64,000 bases of DNA from Mycobacterium sp. 1554424.7 (GTDB taxonomy: Bacteria; Actinomycetota; Actinomycetes; Mycobacteriales; Mycobacteriaceae). This document shows, in pieces, positions 44,076 through 52,520 of this stretch; position 1 is the stretch's first letter; every line of letters begins with the position of its first letter. The notes beneath the pieces are model-generated. The model was not told the origin of the DNA, searched no databases, and saw only the letters and a list, made by a program, of their open reading frames with translations. A program made the position numbers and the translations under genes. The stretch lies in contig NZ_LZSE01000097.1 of the NCBI RefSeq assembly GCF_001665295.1, positions 62,001-126,000 of the forward strand, read 5' to 3'.

Positions 44076-46301
44076 ATGACGCTGGGACTGACCCCGGAGC
44101 AGCAGGACCTCAGCGACGCCGTTGCCCAGTTCGCCGGTCGGCACGCCCCGATCGCCGCGACCCGCGAGAGTTTCGACGAGTTGGCCGCCGGGCACCTGCC
44201 GGGATGGTGGGACGCGCTGGTGGCCAACGGCTTTCACGCCGTGCACCTGCCGGAGCGACTGGGCGGCCAGGGCGGGCGGCTGATCGACGTGGCGTGCGTG
44301 CTGGAGTCGGCCGGCAAGGCGTTGCTACCGGGACCGCTGCTGCCGACGGTGACCGCGGGAGCCGTTGCGCTGCTGGCCGACCCGAGCCCGGCGACGGAAT
44401 CGCTGCTGCGTGAGCTGGCGTCCGGTCTGCCCGCGGCGGTCGTCCTTGCCGGGGGCGGCGACTTCCAGGCGCGCGTCGACGGCGAACGCTGGCTCCTCAG
44501 CGGCGCGTCGGACGTCACAGCAGGCGTGTGTGCGGCGCGGGTGGTCCTGGTGTGCGCTCGGACCGAGGGTGGCGAAGACCTCTGGGTGCCGGTGGACGCC
44601 AAAAAGGCAACGGTAGCAGTCGAATCCGTGCATGGGACCGATCTGGTGAGCGACGTCGGGATCCTGCGGCTGGACGAGTACGATGCCGCCGGCTCCGAGC
44701 TCCTCGGCGGGATTGACGCCGACCGCGCAGAGTGCGTCGCCGTCGGATTGGTGGCCAGCGTGATGGCCGGCATCGCGCAGTGGTGTGTCGACGCGGTCAC
44801 CGCGCATCTGCGAATCCGCGAGCAGTTCGGCAAGGTGATCGGGACCTTTCAGGCGCTGCAGCACAGCGCGGCGATGCTGCTCGTCAACACGGAGTTGGCG
44901 ACCGCCGCCGCCTGGGACGCGGTCCGCGCCGTCGATGAGTCGCTCGACCAGCATCGCCTCGCCGCGGGCGGGGCAGCGGCGATCGCCGTCTCGCCGATCC
45001 CGGACCTGGTCCTCGACGCGCTGACGATGCTCGGCGCCATCGGTTTCACCTGGGAACACGACGTGCACCTGTACTGGCGCCGCGCCATCAGCCTGGCCGG
45101 ATCGATCGGCCCGGCGAATCGCTGGGCACGACGGCTGGGGGAGCTCACCTGCACCCAGACGCGCGACATGTCGGTCAATCTGGGCGACGCGGAATCCGAG
45201 TTCCGTGTCTGGGTCGCCGAAACCCTCGACGCGGCAATGCAGTTGCGCAACGACACCCCCGCACCGCACGGTGACTACCCCGACCAGGCCTCCGGGCCGC
45301 AGCGCACGTTGCTCGCCGACGCCGGCCTGATGGCGCCGCACTGGCCCGCGCCGTGGGGCGTCGACGCGGGTCCGCTCAAACAGCTCATCATCGACGAGGA
45401 GTTCGCCAAGCGGCCCGGCTTGGTGCGGCCATCGCTGAACATCGCCGAATGGATCCTGCCCTCGGTGCTGGCCGCGGCGTCAAAAGAGCTGCAGGAGAAG
45501 CTGATCCCGGCGACCCAGCGCGGCGAGATCCATTGGTGCCAGCTGTTCAGCGAGCCGGGAGCGGGCTCCGACCTCGCGTCGCTGGCCACCCGGGCGACCA
45601 AGGTCGACGGCGGCTGGCGGATCAACGGCCACAAGATCTGGACCTCGTTGGCGCAGTACGCCGACCTGGGCGCGCTGCTGGCGCGCACCGACCCCGAAGC
45701 CAGCAAGCATCGCGGCATCGGTTACTTCATCGTCGATATGCGATCCCCCGGAATCGAAATCCAGCCCATCAAGACGGCGACCGGTCAGGCGCACTTCAAC
45801 GAGGTGTTCCTCAACGACGTGTTCGTTCCCGACGAGATGCTGCTCGGCGGTCCCACCGACGGCTGGACCCTGGCGATCGCCACGATGGCCGAAGAGCGCT
45901 CGGCCATCAGCGGATACGTCAAGCTCGACCGGGCCGTCGCGCTCCGGCGGCTGGCCGCACAACCCGGCCCGGATCGTCACGACGCGCTGCGTGAGCTCGG
46001 CGAACTGGACGCCTACACCAACGCCATCCGGGCGCTCGGCGTACGGGAAACCATGCGGCTACTCGACGGGCAGGCGTCCGGACCCGCGTCGAGCATCGCC
46101 AAGGTGGCGATGAACGTGTTGCTGCGCCGAACCTTCGAGGCCACGCTGCGGTTGACCGGCCGGGTCGCGATGGTCGACGACGCCGACGCCGCGGTCGTGG
46201 AACCCTACCTGCACCTGCCGGCCGAGCTGCTCGGCGGCGGAACCAGGGAGATCCAGCTGAACATCATCGCGCAGATGATCCTCGGCCTGCCCCGAAAATA
46301 A
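44076..46301 (+). CDS. Fused double acyl-CoA dehydrogenase
   Basis: A 741-residue protein with two ACAD units. The first (1-375) ends with AIGFTWEHDVHLYWRRAISL, which carries the TWE-type catalytic Glu. The second (about 385-741) has LFSEPGAGSDLASLATRATK, WRINGHKIWTSLAQY and the tail GGGTREIQLNIIAQMILGLP, without an obvious base. This is a covalent form of the heterotetrameric arrangement encoded by separate genes at 25003/26154. Mycobacteria have similar double-length FadE proteins (FadE6, FadE22). ATG 44076 gives the usual N-terminus LGLTPEQQDLSDAVAQFA. It is followed 9 bp later by the thiolase-like gene. Confidence 0.92.
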   Translation: MTLGLTPEQQDLSDAVAQFAGRHAPIAATRESFDELAAGHLPGWWDALVANGFHAVHLPERLGGQGGRLIDVACVLESAGKALLPGPLLPTVTAGAVALLADPSPATESLLRELASGLPAAVVLAGGGDFQARVDGERWLLSGASDVTAGVCAARVVLVCARTEGGEDLWVPVDAKKATVAVESVHGTDLVSDVGILRLDEYDAAGSELLGGIDADRAECVAVGLVASVMAGIAQWCVDAVTAHLRIREQFGKVIGTFQALQHSAAMLLVNTELATAAAWDAVRAVDESLDQHRLAAGGAAAIAVSPIPDLVLDALTMLGAIGFTWEHDVHLYWRRAISLAGSIGPANRWARRLGELTCTQTRDMSVNLGDAESEFRVWVAETLDAAMQLRNDTPAPHGDYPDQASGPQRTLLADAGLMAPHWPAPWGVDAGPLKQLIIDEEFAKRPGLVRPSLNIAEWILPSVLAAASKELQEKLIPATQRGEIHWCQLFSEPGAGSDLASLATRATKVDGGWRINGHKIWTSLAQYADLGALLARTDPEASKHRGIGYFIVDMRSPGIEIQPIKTATGQAHFNEVFLNDVFVPDEMLLGGPTDGWTLAIATMAEERSAISGYVKLDRAVALRRLAAQPGPDRHDALRELGELDAYTNAIRALGVRETMRLLDGQASGPASSIAKVAMNVLLRRTFEATLRLTGRVAMVDDADAAVVEPYLHLPAELLGGGTREIQLNIIAQMILGLPRK

Positions 46302-46310
46302 GGACACCGC

Positions 46311-47519
46311 ATGGGACTACGTGGAGAAGCCGCGATCGTCGGCTACGTCGAACTTCCGCCCGAGCGGATGGCGAAGGCCTCGCCGGCGCCGTTCGTCCTC
46401 GAGCAATGGGCCGAACTGTCCGCGGCCGCGCTCGAGGATGCCGGGCTGTCGGGTGAAGTGGTCAATGGGATCGTGGCGTCGCACCTGGCCGAGTCGGAGA
46501 TCTTCGTGCCGTCGACCATCGCTGAATACCTCGGTGTAGGGGCGCGATTCGCCGAGTTGGTGGACCTCGGGGGAGCCAGCGCGGCGGCCATGGTTTGGCG
46601 GGCCGCTGCGGTGATCGAGCTCGGCATCTGCGACGCGGTCCTGTGCGCGCTGCCGGCGCGGTACATCACGCCGACGTCCAAGAAGAAGCCGCGGCGTCCC
46701 GTGGACGCGATGTTCTTCGGGTCGTCGAGCAACCAATACGGTTCCCCGCAGGCGGAATTCGAGATCCCGTATGGCAACCTCGGCCAGAACGGCCCGTACG
46801 GCCAGGTGGCCACGCGCTACGGTGCGGTCTACGGCTACGACGAGCGGGCGATGGCCAAGATCGTCGTCGACCAGCGGGTCAACGCCAACCACACCGAGGG
46901 CGCGATCTGGAAGGACAAGCCGCTCACGGTGGACGACGTTCTGGCCAGCCCGGTCATCGCCGACCCGCTGCACATGCTGGAGATCGTGATGCCCTGCGTC
47001 GGGGGCGCCGCCGTCGTCGTCGCGAACGCCGACCTGGCGCGGCGGTCGCGCCATCGTCCCGTGTGGATCAAGGGCTTTGGCGAACACGTGCCGTTCAAGA
47101 CACCGACCTACGCCGAGGATCTCTTGCACACCCCGATCGCGGAGGCCGCCGACACCGCCTTCACGATGGCCGGTTTGGGCCGCGACGAGATGGACATGGT
47201 GTCGATCTACGACTGCTACACCATCACCGTGCTGCTGTCGCTGGAAGACGCCGGATTCTGCGAGAAGGGCAAGGGCATGGAGTTCGTCACCAACCACGAC
47301 CTGACCTTCCGCGGCGACTTCCCGCTCAACACCGCTGGCGGCCAATTGGGTTTCGGCCAGGCGGGTTTGGCGGGCGGAATGCACCACGTGTGCGACGCCA
47401 CCCGCCAGATCATGGGGCGCGCCGGCGCGGCTCAGGTCGCCGACTGCAACCGCGCCTTCGTGTCCGGCAACGGCGGAATCCTTTCCGAGCAGACGACGCT
47501 CGTCCTGCAGGGAGACTGA
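46311..47519 (+). CDS. Thiolase-like lipid-transfer/aldolase protein (Ltp-type)
   Basis: A 402-residue thiolase-fold protein of the SCP2-thiolase/Ltp group. It keeps AAIVGYVELPPERM at the start and IYDCYTITVLLSLEDAGFCEKGKG and GGQLGFGQAGLAGGMHHV near the C-terminus. The position of the nucleophilic Cys of true thiolases reads LGGASAAAM, so thiolysis is unlikely. The next gene is a DUF35 protein 2 bp away, the arrangement of the Ltp2-ChsH2 retro-aldolase that removes the last side-chain carbons of sterols. I infer an acyl-CoA retro-aldolase role; the substrate is unknown. Confidence 0.85.
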   Translation: MGLRGEAAIVGYVELPPERMAKASPAPFVLEQWAELSAAALEDAGLSGEVVNGIVASHLAESEIFVPSTIAEYLGVGARFAELVDLGGASAAAMVWRAAAVIELGICDAVLCALPARYITPTSKKKPRRPVDAMFFGSSSNQYGSPQAEFEIPYGNLGQNGPYGQVATRYGAVYGYDERAMAKIVVDQRVNANHTEGAIWKDKPLTVDDVLASPVIADPLHMLEIVMPCVGGAAVVVANADLARRSRHRPVWIKGFGEHVPFKTPTYAEDLLHTPIAEAADTAFTMAGLGRDEMDMVSIYDCYTITVLLSLEDAGFCEKGKGMEFVTNHDLTFRGDFPLNTAGGQLGFGQAGLAGGMHHVCDATRQIMGRAGAAQVADCNRAFVSGNGGILSEQTTLVLQGD

Positions 47520-47521
47520 CG

Positions 47522-47932
47522 ATGAACTTCGAGCGACCCATGCCGGTCACAACGCCGACCACCGCGCCGTTTTGGGACGCGCTGGCACAGCACCGCATCG
47601 TCATCCAGTTCTCGCCGTCGTCGCAGAGCTACGTGTTCTATCCGCGGGTGCGCGCCCCGCGCACCCTGGCGGACGACCTGGAATGGCGCGAGATATCGGG
47701 GATGGGGACGCTGTACTCGTTCACCGTGGCCCGCCGGCCGGTCGGCCCGCACTTCGCCGACGCCGTTCCGCAGCTGCTGGCTATCGTCGAATGGGACGAG
47801 GGGCCAAGGTTTTCCACCGAGATGGTCAACGTCGAGCCAGCGGACCTGAGTGTCGGGATGCGGGTGCGCCCGGTGTTCTGCGACTACCCGGAGCACGACG
47901 TCACCATGCTTCGCTACGAGCCGGCCCAGTAG
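47522..47932 (+). CDS. DUF35 OB-fold protein lacking the zinc ribbon
   Basis: A 136-residue OB-fold/acyl-CoA-associated protein. The C-terminal OB part has GMGTLYSFTVARRPVGPHF and FSTEMVNVEPADLSVGMRVRPVF, typical of DUF35. The N-terminal rubredoxin-like zinc ribbon seen in relatives is present in outline (RIVIQFSPSSQSYVFYPRVRAP) but without any of the four Cys, so it does not bind zinc. It is the partner of the preceding thiolase-like protein. The intact form is seen at 56338. Confidence 0.88.
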   Translation: MNFERPMPVTTPTTAPFWDALAQHRIVIQFSPSSQSYVFYPRVRAPRTLADDLEWREISGMGTLYSFTVARRPVGPHFADAVPQLLAIVEWDEGPRFSTEMVNVEPADLSVGMRVRPVFCDYPEHDVTMLRYEPAQ

Positions 47933-47983
47933 CCGTAGGCCGAGCGCGGCGAGCGTGCAGCAGGCCGCACACTCAGCGACGCC

Positions 47984-49156
47984 CTAGCGCAGCTGTTCGG
48001 TCGGCACGCCGTAGCGGTCCTGATACGCGCGCACCCGGTCGCGAACCTCGTCGGCGTCCAGGCCGGTGTCCGACCACGTGTAGCGGCTGCCGCCGCCGTC
48101 CCCGGGATGGGCGGCCAGGAAATCCCGCATCCGCTGTGCGGCCTCGGGTTTCAGCTCGCGGCCCAGCTTCTGGTAAATGTCCTTGATCGTGGTCCACGGG
48201 TCGTTCATGAAATCGGTGAACAGCACGTCCACCGCGCGGCCGGGCGGCACCGCGCCGCTGTCGCGCAGGGCCATCCCGCGGCCGAGCCCGACGACCACCT
48301 CTTCGTAGGACTGGGCCGCGCATTCGGCGATGTTCGATTCGTCGCTGCCCATCCGCCGCAGGTGGTGGGTCAGCGCGGCGATCGACGAGATGACGTTGAG
48401 CGGATCCCGGTGGGTCTGCACGATCAGCGCGTCCGGGTACTCGGCGAGCAGGGTGTCGAGGTGCCACAGGTGCGCCGGCGATTTCAGGAGCCATTGACCG
48501 GGCACGCCGGACTGCAGGTGCTGCAGGAAGATTCGGTGGAAGCGGTAGGCGCCGCGATGGTCGGCCTCGTACAGCAGCCAGCGGTAGTAGCTCGGCAGGC
48601 GGTACTGCACCGAGAAGATCATGCTGGTGAACTCGCTGGCCGTGATGCGCACACACTCTTGCCCGACGAGTGCGCCCATCGGGTGAAAGGCCAAGAAGCC
48701 GGGGATGATCTGTTCGGACATCTCGATGCTGGCCTGCGTCTGCGCGATCCGCGGGTCGTCGTGATAGGTCTCGGGCTGCGGGACCGGACAGGGCGCGTCG
48801 ACCTCCCAGGTCAGCGGCGCGCGCAGCTCGGGGTCCTGGGCGAGCAGGTCGAAGAGGATCGTGGTGCCGGTGCGGGGCTGGCCGACGATGAAGATCGGCG
48901 CCGTGACCGGTTTCTCGGCGGTCTCGGGATGCCGCTTGCGCCAGTCGATTACGCCGAGCCGGTTCTTCAGGGCGCGCATGACGTCGAGGTAGGCGATCTC
49001 CACACCGATCGCCGAGAGGCGGGCCTCGTTGACCAGCCCGTCGGTGAGCCGCTGCAGCCCGTCCTGCCACCCGTCGTCGCCGAAGTCGTCGCTTCCCGCC
49101 TCCTCGCAGGCCGCCGCGATCAGCCGCTCCGGGGCGAACCGCTCCCGCAGCGTCAT
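47984..49156 (-). CDS. Sulfotransferase-family protein
   Basis: A 390-residue protein. The PAPS 5'-phosphosulfate-binding loop is PIFIVGQPRTGTTILFDLLAQDP, and the 3'-phosphate region is DALIVQTHRDPLNVISS. The lengths fit the sulfotransferase_3 family frequent in mycobacterial lipid-modifying loci. ATG 49156 overlaps the stop of the DUF1214 gene (ATGA). An acceptor with a hydroxyl group is expected; identity unknown. Confidence 0.9.
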   Translation of the reverse strand: MTLRERFAPERLIAAACEEAGSDDFGDDGWQDGLQRLTDGLVNEARLSAIGVEIAYLDVMRALKNRLGVIDWRKRHPETAEKPVTAPIFIVGQPRTGTTILFDLLAQDPELRAPLTWEVDAPCPVPQPETYHDDPRIAQTQASIEMSEQIIPGFLAFHPMGALVGQECVRITASEFTSMIFSVQYRLPSYYRWLLYEADHRGAYRFHRIFLQHLQSGVPGQWLLKSPAHLWHLDTLLAEYPDALIVQTHRDPLNVISSIAALTHHLRRMGSDESNIAECAAQSYEEVVVGLGRGMALRDSGAVPPGRAVDVLFTDFMNDPWTTIKDIYQKLGRELKPEAAQRMRDFLAAHPGDGGGSRYTWSDTGLDADEVRDRVRAYQDRYGVPTEQLR

Positions 49157-50253
49157 GCCCGGACTTTTCCTTCCTGGACGGACACCTCGACGCTGGGGGG
49201 GCTGGGGTTGTCCAGCCAGCGCACCACCACGAACCCGCGGTGCCGGCCGCCGGTGTCCAGCCAGTGGCCGAGACCGAAGTCCTCCGCCGAGATCGCGATG
49301 CGCACCCGCCCGTCGGCGCCCGGCCGCACCGCGCGGCTGGTGACCGAGCTGTGCCGGCGGCGCGGCTCCAGGCACTCGTGCCAGAGGCTTTCCAGCGTCA
49401 CGTTCCAGTAGCGGGTGTCGGGTGGCTCGATGTCGAGCACCAGCGCCTGGCCGGGTTCCAGCCGGAAGGTTCCCAGCATGTACAGGTTGTCCGGGGTGGT
49501 GTCGGCGGCACCGAGGTCGGCGGCCTCGGCGGTCAACAGGGTGTTGGGCGCGTTCAGGAGCTCGGGCTTGATGGTGCGGTGCAGCGTAACGAGTTTCATC
49601 AGCGACCACGCCATCGCGGTGAACTGGTCGGCGAGCTCGGCGTCGTCCAACGGCGTGACCGGGTCGGGGTCCAGGGCATCGATTCGCATCGTGGCCAGCG
49701 TCTCGGAGGCGGGATCGCCGATGTACTCCCGGACGACCACCGACGACGCGTCGTCGGGGATCTTCACCCACTGCGCGCCGACGAGATCGGCGGGCTCTTC
49801 CGAAGACAGCACCAGCGCGAACTCGTCGCCGCTTAGCGTTAGGTCGGTGTCGCTGACGTAGTTGGCCATCCGGCGCGGGGTCAGGCCGGTGCCGGCCAGG
49901 ATCTGAAATCCGAGGTAGGCGCTCGTGCCCCGGGTTCCGGTGATCCGGTAGCGGCGGTCACCGCGGATCATCGCCAGGTAGTAGTTGCCGTCGGGGTTGG
50001 GCCCGCCGACCATCCTTGTCGGAGAACACATATCGAAGAAGGCCGGCCGGTCGGGGTCGGCCTCGACGGACAGTTGCGAACACAGCGACGAGACGCGGGC
50101 GATGACGCGCAGCCCCTCGAGGAGTTCCCGTTCCGATTCGGCGTCCTCGGTCACGATCTTGGTGACGTCGGCCAGCATCTGCTGGAAGAACTGCCACGCG
50201 GCGCGCGCCTTGGGGGCGACGTCAGCGGCCGGTCCCGCCATTTTTTGAGACAT
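49153..50253 (-). CDS. DUF1214-domain protein
   Basis: A 366-residue soluble protein. The C-terminal half (ALVLDIEPPDTRYWNVTLESLWHECLEPRRRHSSVTSRAVRPGADGRVRIAIS) is the DUF1214 region; N-terminal residues 60-170 (FDMCSPTRMVGGPNPDGNYYLAMIRGDRRYRITGTRGTSAYLGFQ) resemble its usual companion. Function unknown. Its ATG at 50253 lies inside a palindrome (50246-50278) that also covers the start of the divergent TetR. A second ATG at 50241 is outside it. The sulfotransferase start overlaps its stop. Confidence 0.82.
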   Translation of the reverse strand: MSQKMAGPAADVAPKARAAWQFFQQMLADVTKIVTEDAESERELLEGLRVIARVSSLCSQLSVEADPDRPAFFDMCSPTRMVGGPNPDGNYYLAMIRGDRRYRITGTRGTSAYLGFQILAGTGLTPRRMANYVSDTDLTLSGDEFALVLSSEEPADLVGAQWVKIPDDASSVVVREYIGDPASETLATMRIDALDPDPVTPLDDAELADQFTAMAWSLMKLVTLHRTIKPELLNAPNTLLTAEAADLGAADTTPDNLYMLGTFRLEPGQALVLDIEPPDTRYWNVTLESLWHECLEPRRRHSSVTSRAVRPGADGRVRIAISAEDFGLGHWLDTGGRHRGFVVVRWLDNPSPPSVEVSVQEGKVRA

Positions 50254-50278
50254 AGTCTTATGCTTAGACTATGTCTCA
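50246..50278. promoter_or_regulatory. 33-bp palindrome covering two divergent start codons
   Basis: TGAGACATAGTCT-N7-AGACTATGTCTCA has perfect 13-bp arms. Both ATGs, of DUF1214 (minus, 50251-50253) and TetR (plus, 50271-50273), fall inside the arms. The TetR at 50271 is the likely binder. The layout implies leaderless transcripts or that the true starts are the downstream ATGs. Confidence 0.8.
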
Positions 50279-50888
50279 TCCGTTGGCAAGCAGTTCTGGT
50301 GGAAATCGTGAGCGAATGCCGCTCGCCGAACGCAGGCGTACGGCGACGCGTCAGCGCATCGCCGAGGCGGCGGCGGAGCTGGTGGGCAGCGTCGGTCTGG
50401 CGGGAGCGACCGTGGACCGGATCGCGGACACGGCGGCCATCGGGCGGGCAACCTTCTTCCGCTACTTCAGCTCGAAGGAAGACGCCGTCGCCGAGGGCAT
50501 GAACGCCCATTGGCTGAACCGGATCACCAACGCGCTGGCCGCCCAGCCGGCGGGCCTGACGGCCAGTGAGGCCGTCGTCGGCGCCTTCCACGAACTCGCG
50601 CTCGGCTTCACCGAAATCGAGGACCAGGTCCGTGAATTAGCCACCCTGACAAGGTCATCTGACACGTTGGATGCTTGGACACTACGCATTTATGTTCGGT
50701 ACGAAGCTGCAATCGCGGAACTCGTCGCGCCGCGGATACGCCGATTGGCTCCCCAGGATCCCAGGCCTCGGCTGATCGGTGCGCTGGCCATGGCCGCCGT
50801 GCGTATCGCCCTAGACGATTGGCTGAGCCATGGTGGATCGCTACCCGACCGGGTACGTCATGGGCTGGCCGCGATTGCGATCCAGTGA
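50271..50888 (+). CDS. TetR-family transcriptional regulator
   Basis: A 205-residue regulator. The HTH is TRQRIAEAAAELVGSVGLAGATVDRIADTAAIGRATFFRYFSSKEDAVAEG. ATG 50271 falls in the operator; ATG 50316 (MPLAERRRT) is an alternative that keeps the whole domain. It is divergent from the DUF1214/sulfotransferase pair and presumably represses them. The last third lacks recognisable sequence features. Confidence 0.9.
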   Translation: MSHPLASSSGGNRERMPLAERRRTATRQRIAEAAAELVGSVGLAGATVDRIADTAAIGRATFFRYFSSKEDAVAEGMNAHWLNRITNALAAQPAGLTASEAVVGAFHELALGFTEIEDQVRELATLTRSSDTLDAWTLRIYVRYEAAIAELVAPRIRRLAPQDPRPRLIGALAMAAVRIALDDWLSHGGSLPDRVRHGLAAIAIQ

Positions 50889-51122
50889 TCATGGCGTGGC
50901 AGCCGAGTGTGGGCCCTAACATGCGTGAGCTGCCCCGAATTCGTAGACAGCCCCCAGGCTCGGCGGCGCCGCCACATCTGCGCCCAGACCACCTTGGTGT
51001 GCATTATGCGGACTAATAGTCCCTCATCACCGGACGGGATCCGCGGCGGGCCACGTTTGCTGCCGATGCATCTATTGCAATGCCAGCGCACATTTGCCGC
51101 AAGCTCGCTGCACGCGTCGCGA

Positions 51123-51174
51123 TTGACTCTGTGACAGAAATCATTGTCTACTAGTCACTATATCGGCGGAGGAG
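51123..51174 (+). promoter_or_regulatory. Possible promoter and ribosome-binding site for the amidohydrolase operon
   Basis: TTGACT at 51123-51128 and TCTACT 18 bases later could be -35 and -10 elements. GGAGGAG at 51168-51174 is a strong ribosome-binding site for ATG 51181. The 292-bp gap from 50889 holds no recognisable gene. Confidence 0.4.
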
Positions 51175-51180
51175 TGCGGC

Positions 51181-52518
51181 ATGAACAAGGACGACCTGAT
51201 CCTGATCAGCGTGGACGACCACATCGCCGAACCCGCCGACATGTTCGACGCGCACGTGCCCGCCAAGTACAAGGACCTCGCGCCACGGGTGGTCCTGGAA
51301 CCCGACGGCGTCCAGCAGTGGTACTACGGCGAGGTCCGCGGGCGAAACATGGGCCTGAACGCCGTGGCCGGAAAGCCCCGCGAGATGTACAACATCGACG
51401 CCTCGCGGTACGACGAGATGCGGCCGGGCTGCTTCAACGTCGACGAGCGGGTCCGCGACATGAACGCGGGCGGCCAGCTGGCGGGTTTGAACTTCCCGAA
51501 TTTCACCGGCTTCTCGGGCCAGGTGCTCAACCAGGGCCCCGACCGCGACGTCAACCTGGTGATGATCAAGGCGTACAACGACTGGCACGTCGACGAGTGG
51601 TGCGCCGCCTACCCGGGCCGGTTCATCCCCTGCGGCATCCTGCCGCTGTTCGACGTCGCCGAGGCGGCCAAGGAGGTCAAGCGGCTGGCCGGCAAGGGCT
51701 GCCACGCGGTGACGTTCTCGGAGAATCCGGAAGCGTTGGAAATGCCGAGTATTCACACCAAATACTGGTATCCGCTGTTCGAGGCCGTCTGCGAGAACAA
51801 GACGGTGCTGTGCACCCACGTCGGCTCCGCGTCCCGCTCTCCGCAGGTGTCGACGGACGCCCCGCCCAGCGTCCAGATGACGGCGTCGTCGATGATGAGC
51901 ATGTTCACCTTCACCGAGCTGATCTGGGCCGAATTCTGGGCCGACTTCCCGCAACTGAAGTTCTCGCTCACCGAGGGCGACGTCGGCTGGATCCCCTATT
52001 TCCTGTGGCGAGCCGAGCACGTCTACAACCGCCACTCGGGCTGGACGCTTGCGAAGTTCCCGCCCGGCTACGCCGGGCCCAGTGACGTGTTCAAGCGCCA
52101 CTTCTACACCTGCTTCATCAGCGACAAGGTCGGCGTGCGCAACATGGACTGGTTCAACGAGGACATGCTGTGCTGGGAGTCCGACTTCCCGCATTCCGAC
52201 AGCAACTGGCCGTTCGCGCCGGAGGACGTCATCGAGACCATGGGGCATCTGGACGACTCGGTCATCAACAAGATCACGCACGAAAACGCCATGGCCGCAT
52301 ACTCGTTCGACCCGTTCCGGCACGTCCCGAAGGAGCACGCGCGTGCCGGCCATCTGCGCTCGCAGGCCACCGACGTCGATGTCGTGACACACGTCGGCCG
52401 CCGGGCCAGCCAGCGCGACCGCGACGCGTGGACCCGGATGACGCAGTTCGCTCTGCAGGCACAGGTGACGGCCGAGGCCACCGGTATTGCCGGCCGCGCC
52501 ACCAGCCTGGGCAACTGA
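51181..52518 (+). CDS. Amidohydrolase_2-family metal-dependent hydrolase
   Basis: A 445-residue TIM-barrel protein of the ACMSD-like amidohydrolase_2 family. It starts with SVDDHIAEPADMF, the common mycobacterial form of the metal motif; later strands show CTHVGSASRSP, SLTEGDVGWIPYFLWRAEHVY and MLCWESDFPHSDSNWPF, where His and Asp ligands are expected. The family decarboxylates or hydrolyses small acids. It is the first gene of the operon leading to the CoA-transferase, thiolase-like and DUF35 genes. Confidence 0.88.
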   Translation: MNKDDLILISVDDHIAEPADMFDAHVPAKYKDLAPRVVLEPDGVQQWYYGEVRGRNMGLNAVAGKPREMYNIDASRYDEMRPGCFNVDERVRDMNAGGQLAGLNFPNFTGFSGQVLNQGPDRDVNLVMIKAYNDWHVDEWCAAYPGRFIPCGILPLFDVAEAAKEVKRLAGKGCHAVTFSENPEALEMPSIHTKYWYPLFEAVCENKTVLCTHVGSASRSPQVSTDAPPSVQMTASSMMSMFTFTELIWAEFWADFPQLKFSLTEGDVGWIPYFLWRAEHVYNRHSGWTLAKFPPGYAGPSDVFKRHFYTCFISDKVGVRNMDWFNEDMLCWESDFPHSDSNWPFAPEDVIETMGHLDDSVINKITHENAMAAYSFDPFRHVPKEHARAGHLRSQATDVDVVTHVGRRASQRDRDAWTRMTQFALQAQVTAEATGIAGRATSLGN

Positions 52519-52520
52519 GC

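Noticed and set aside
51131-51158. GTGAC...GTCAC inverted repeat before the amidohydrolase operon
   Set aside because: Only 5-bp arms with a long, asymmetric spacer; could easily be chance, so it was not listed as an operator.
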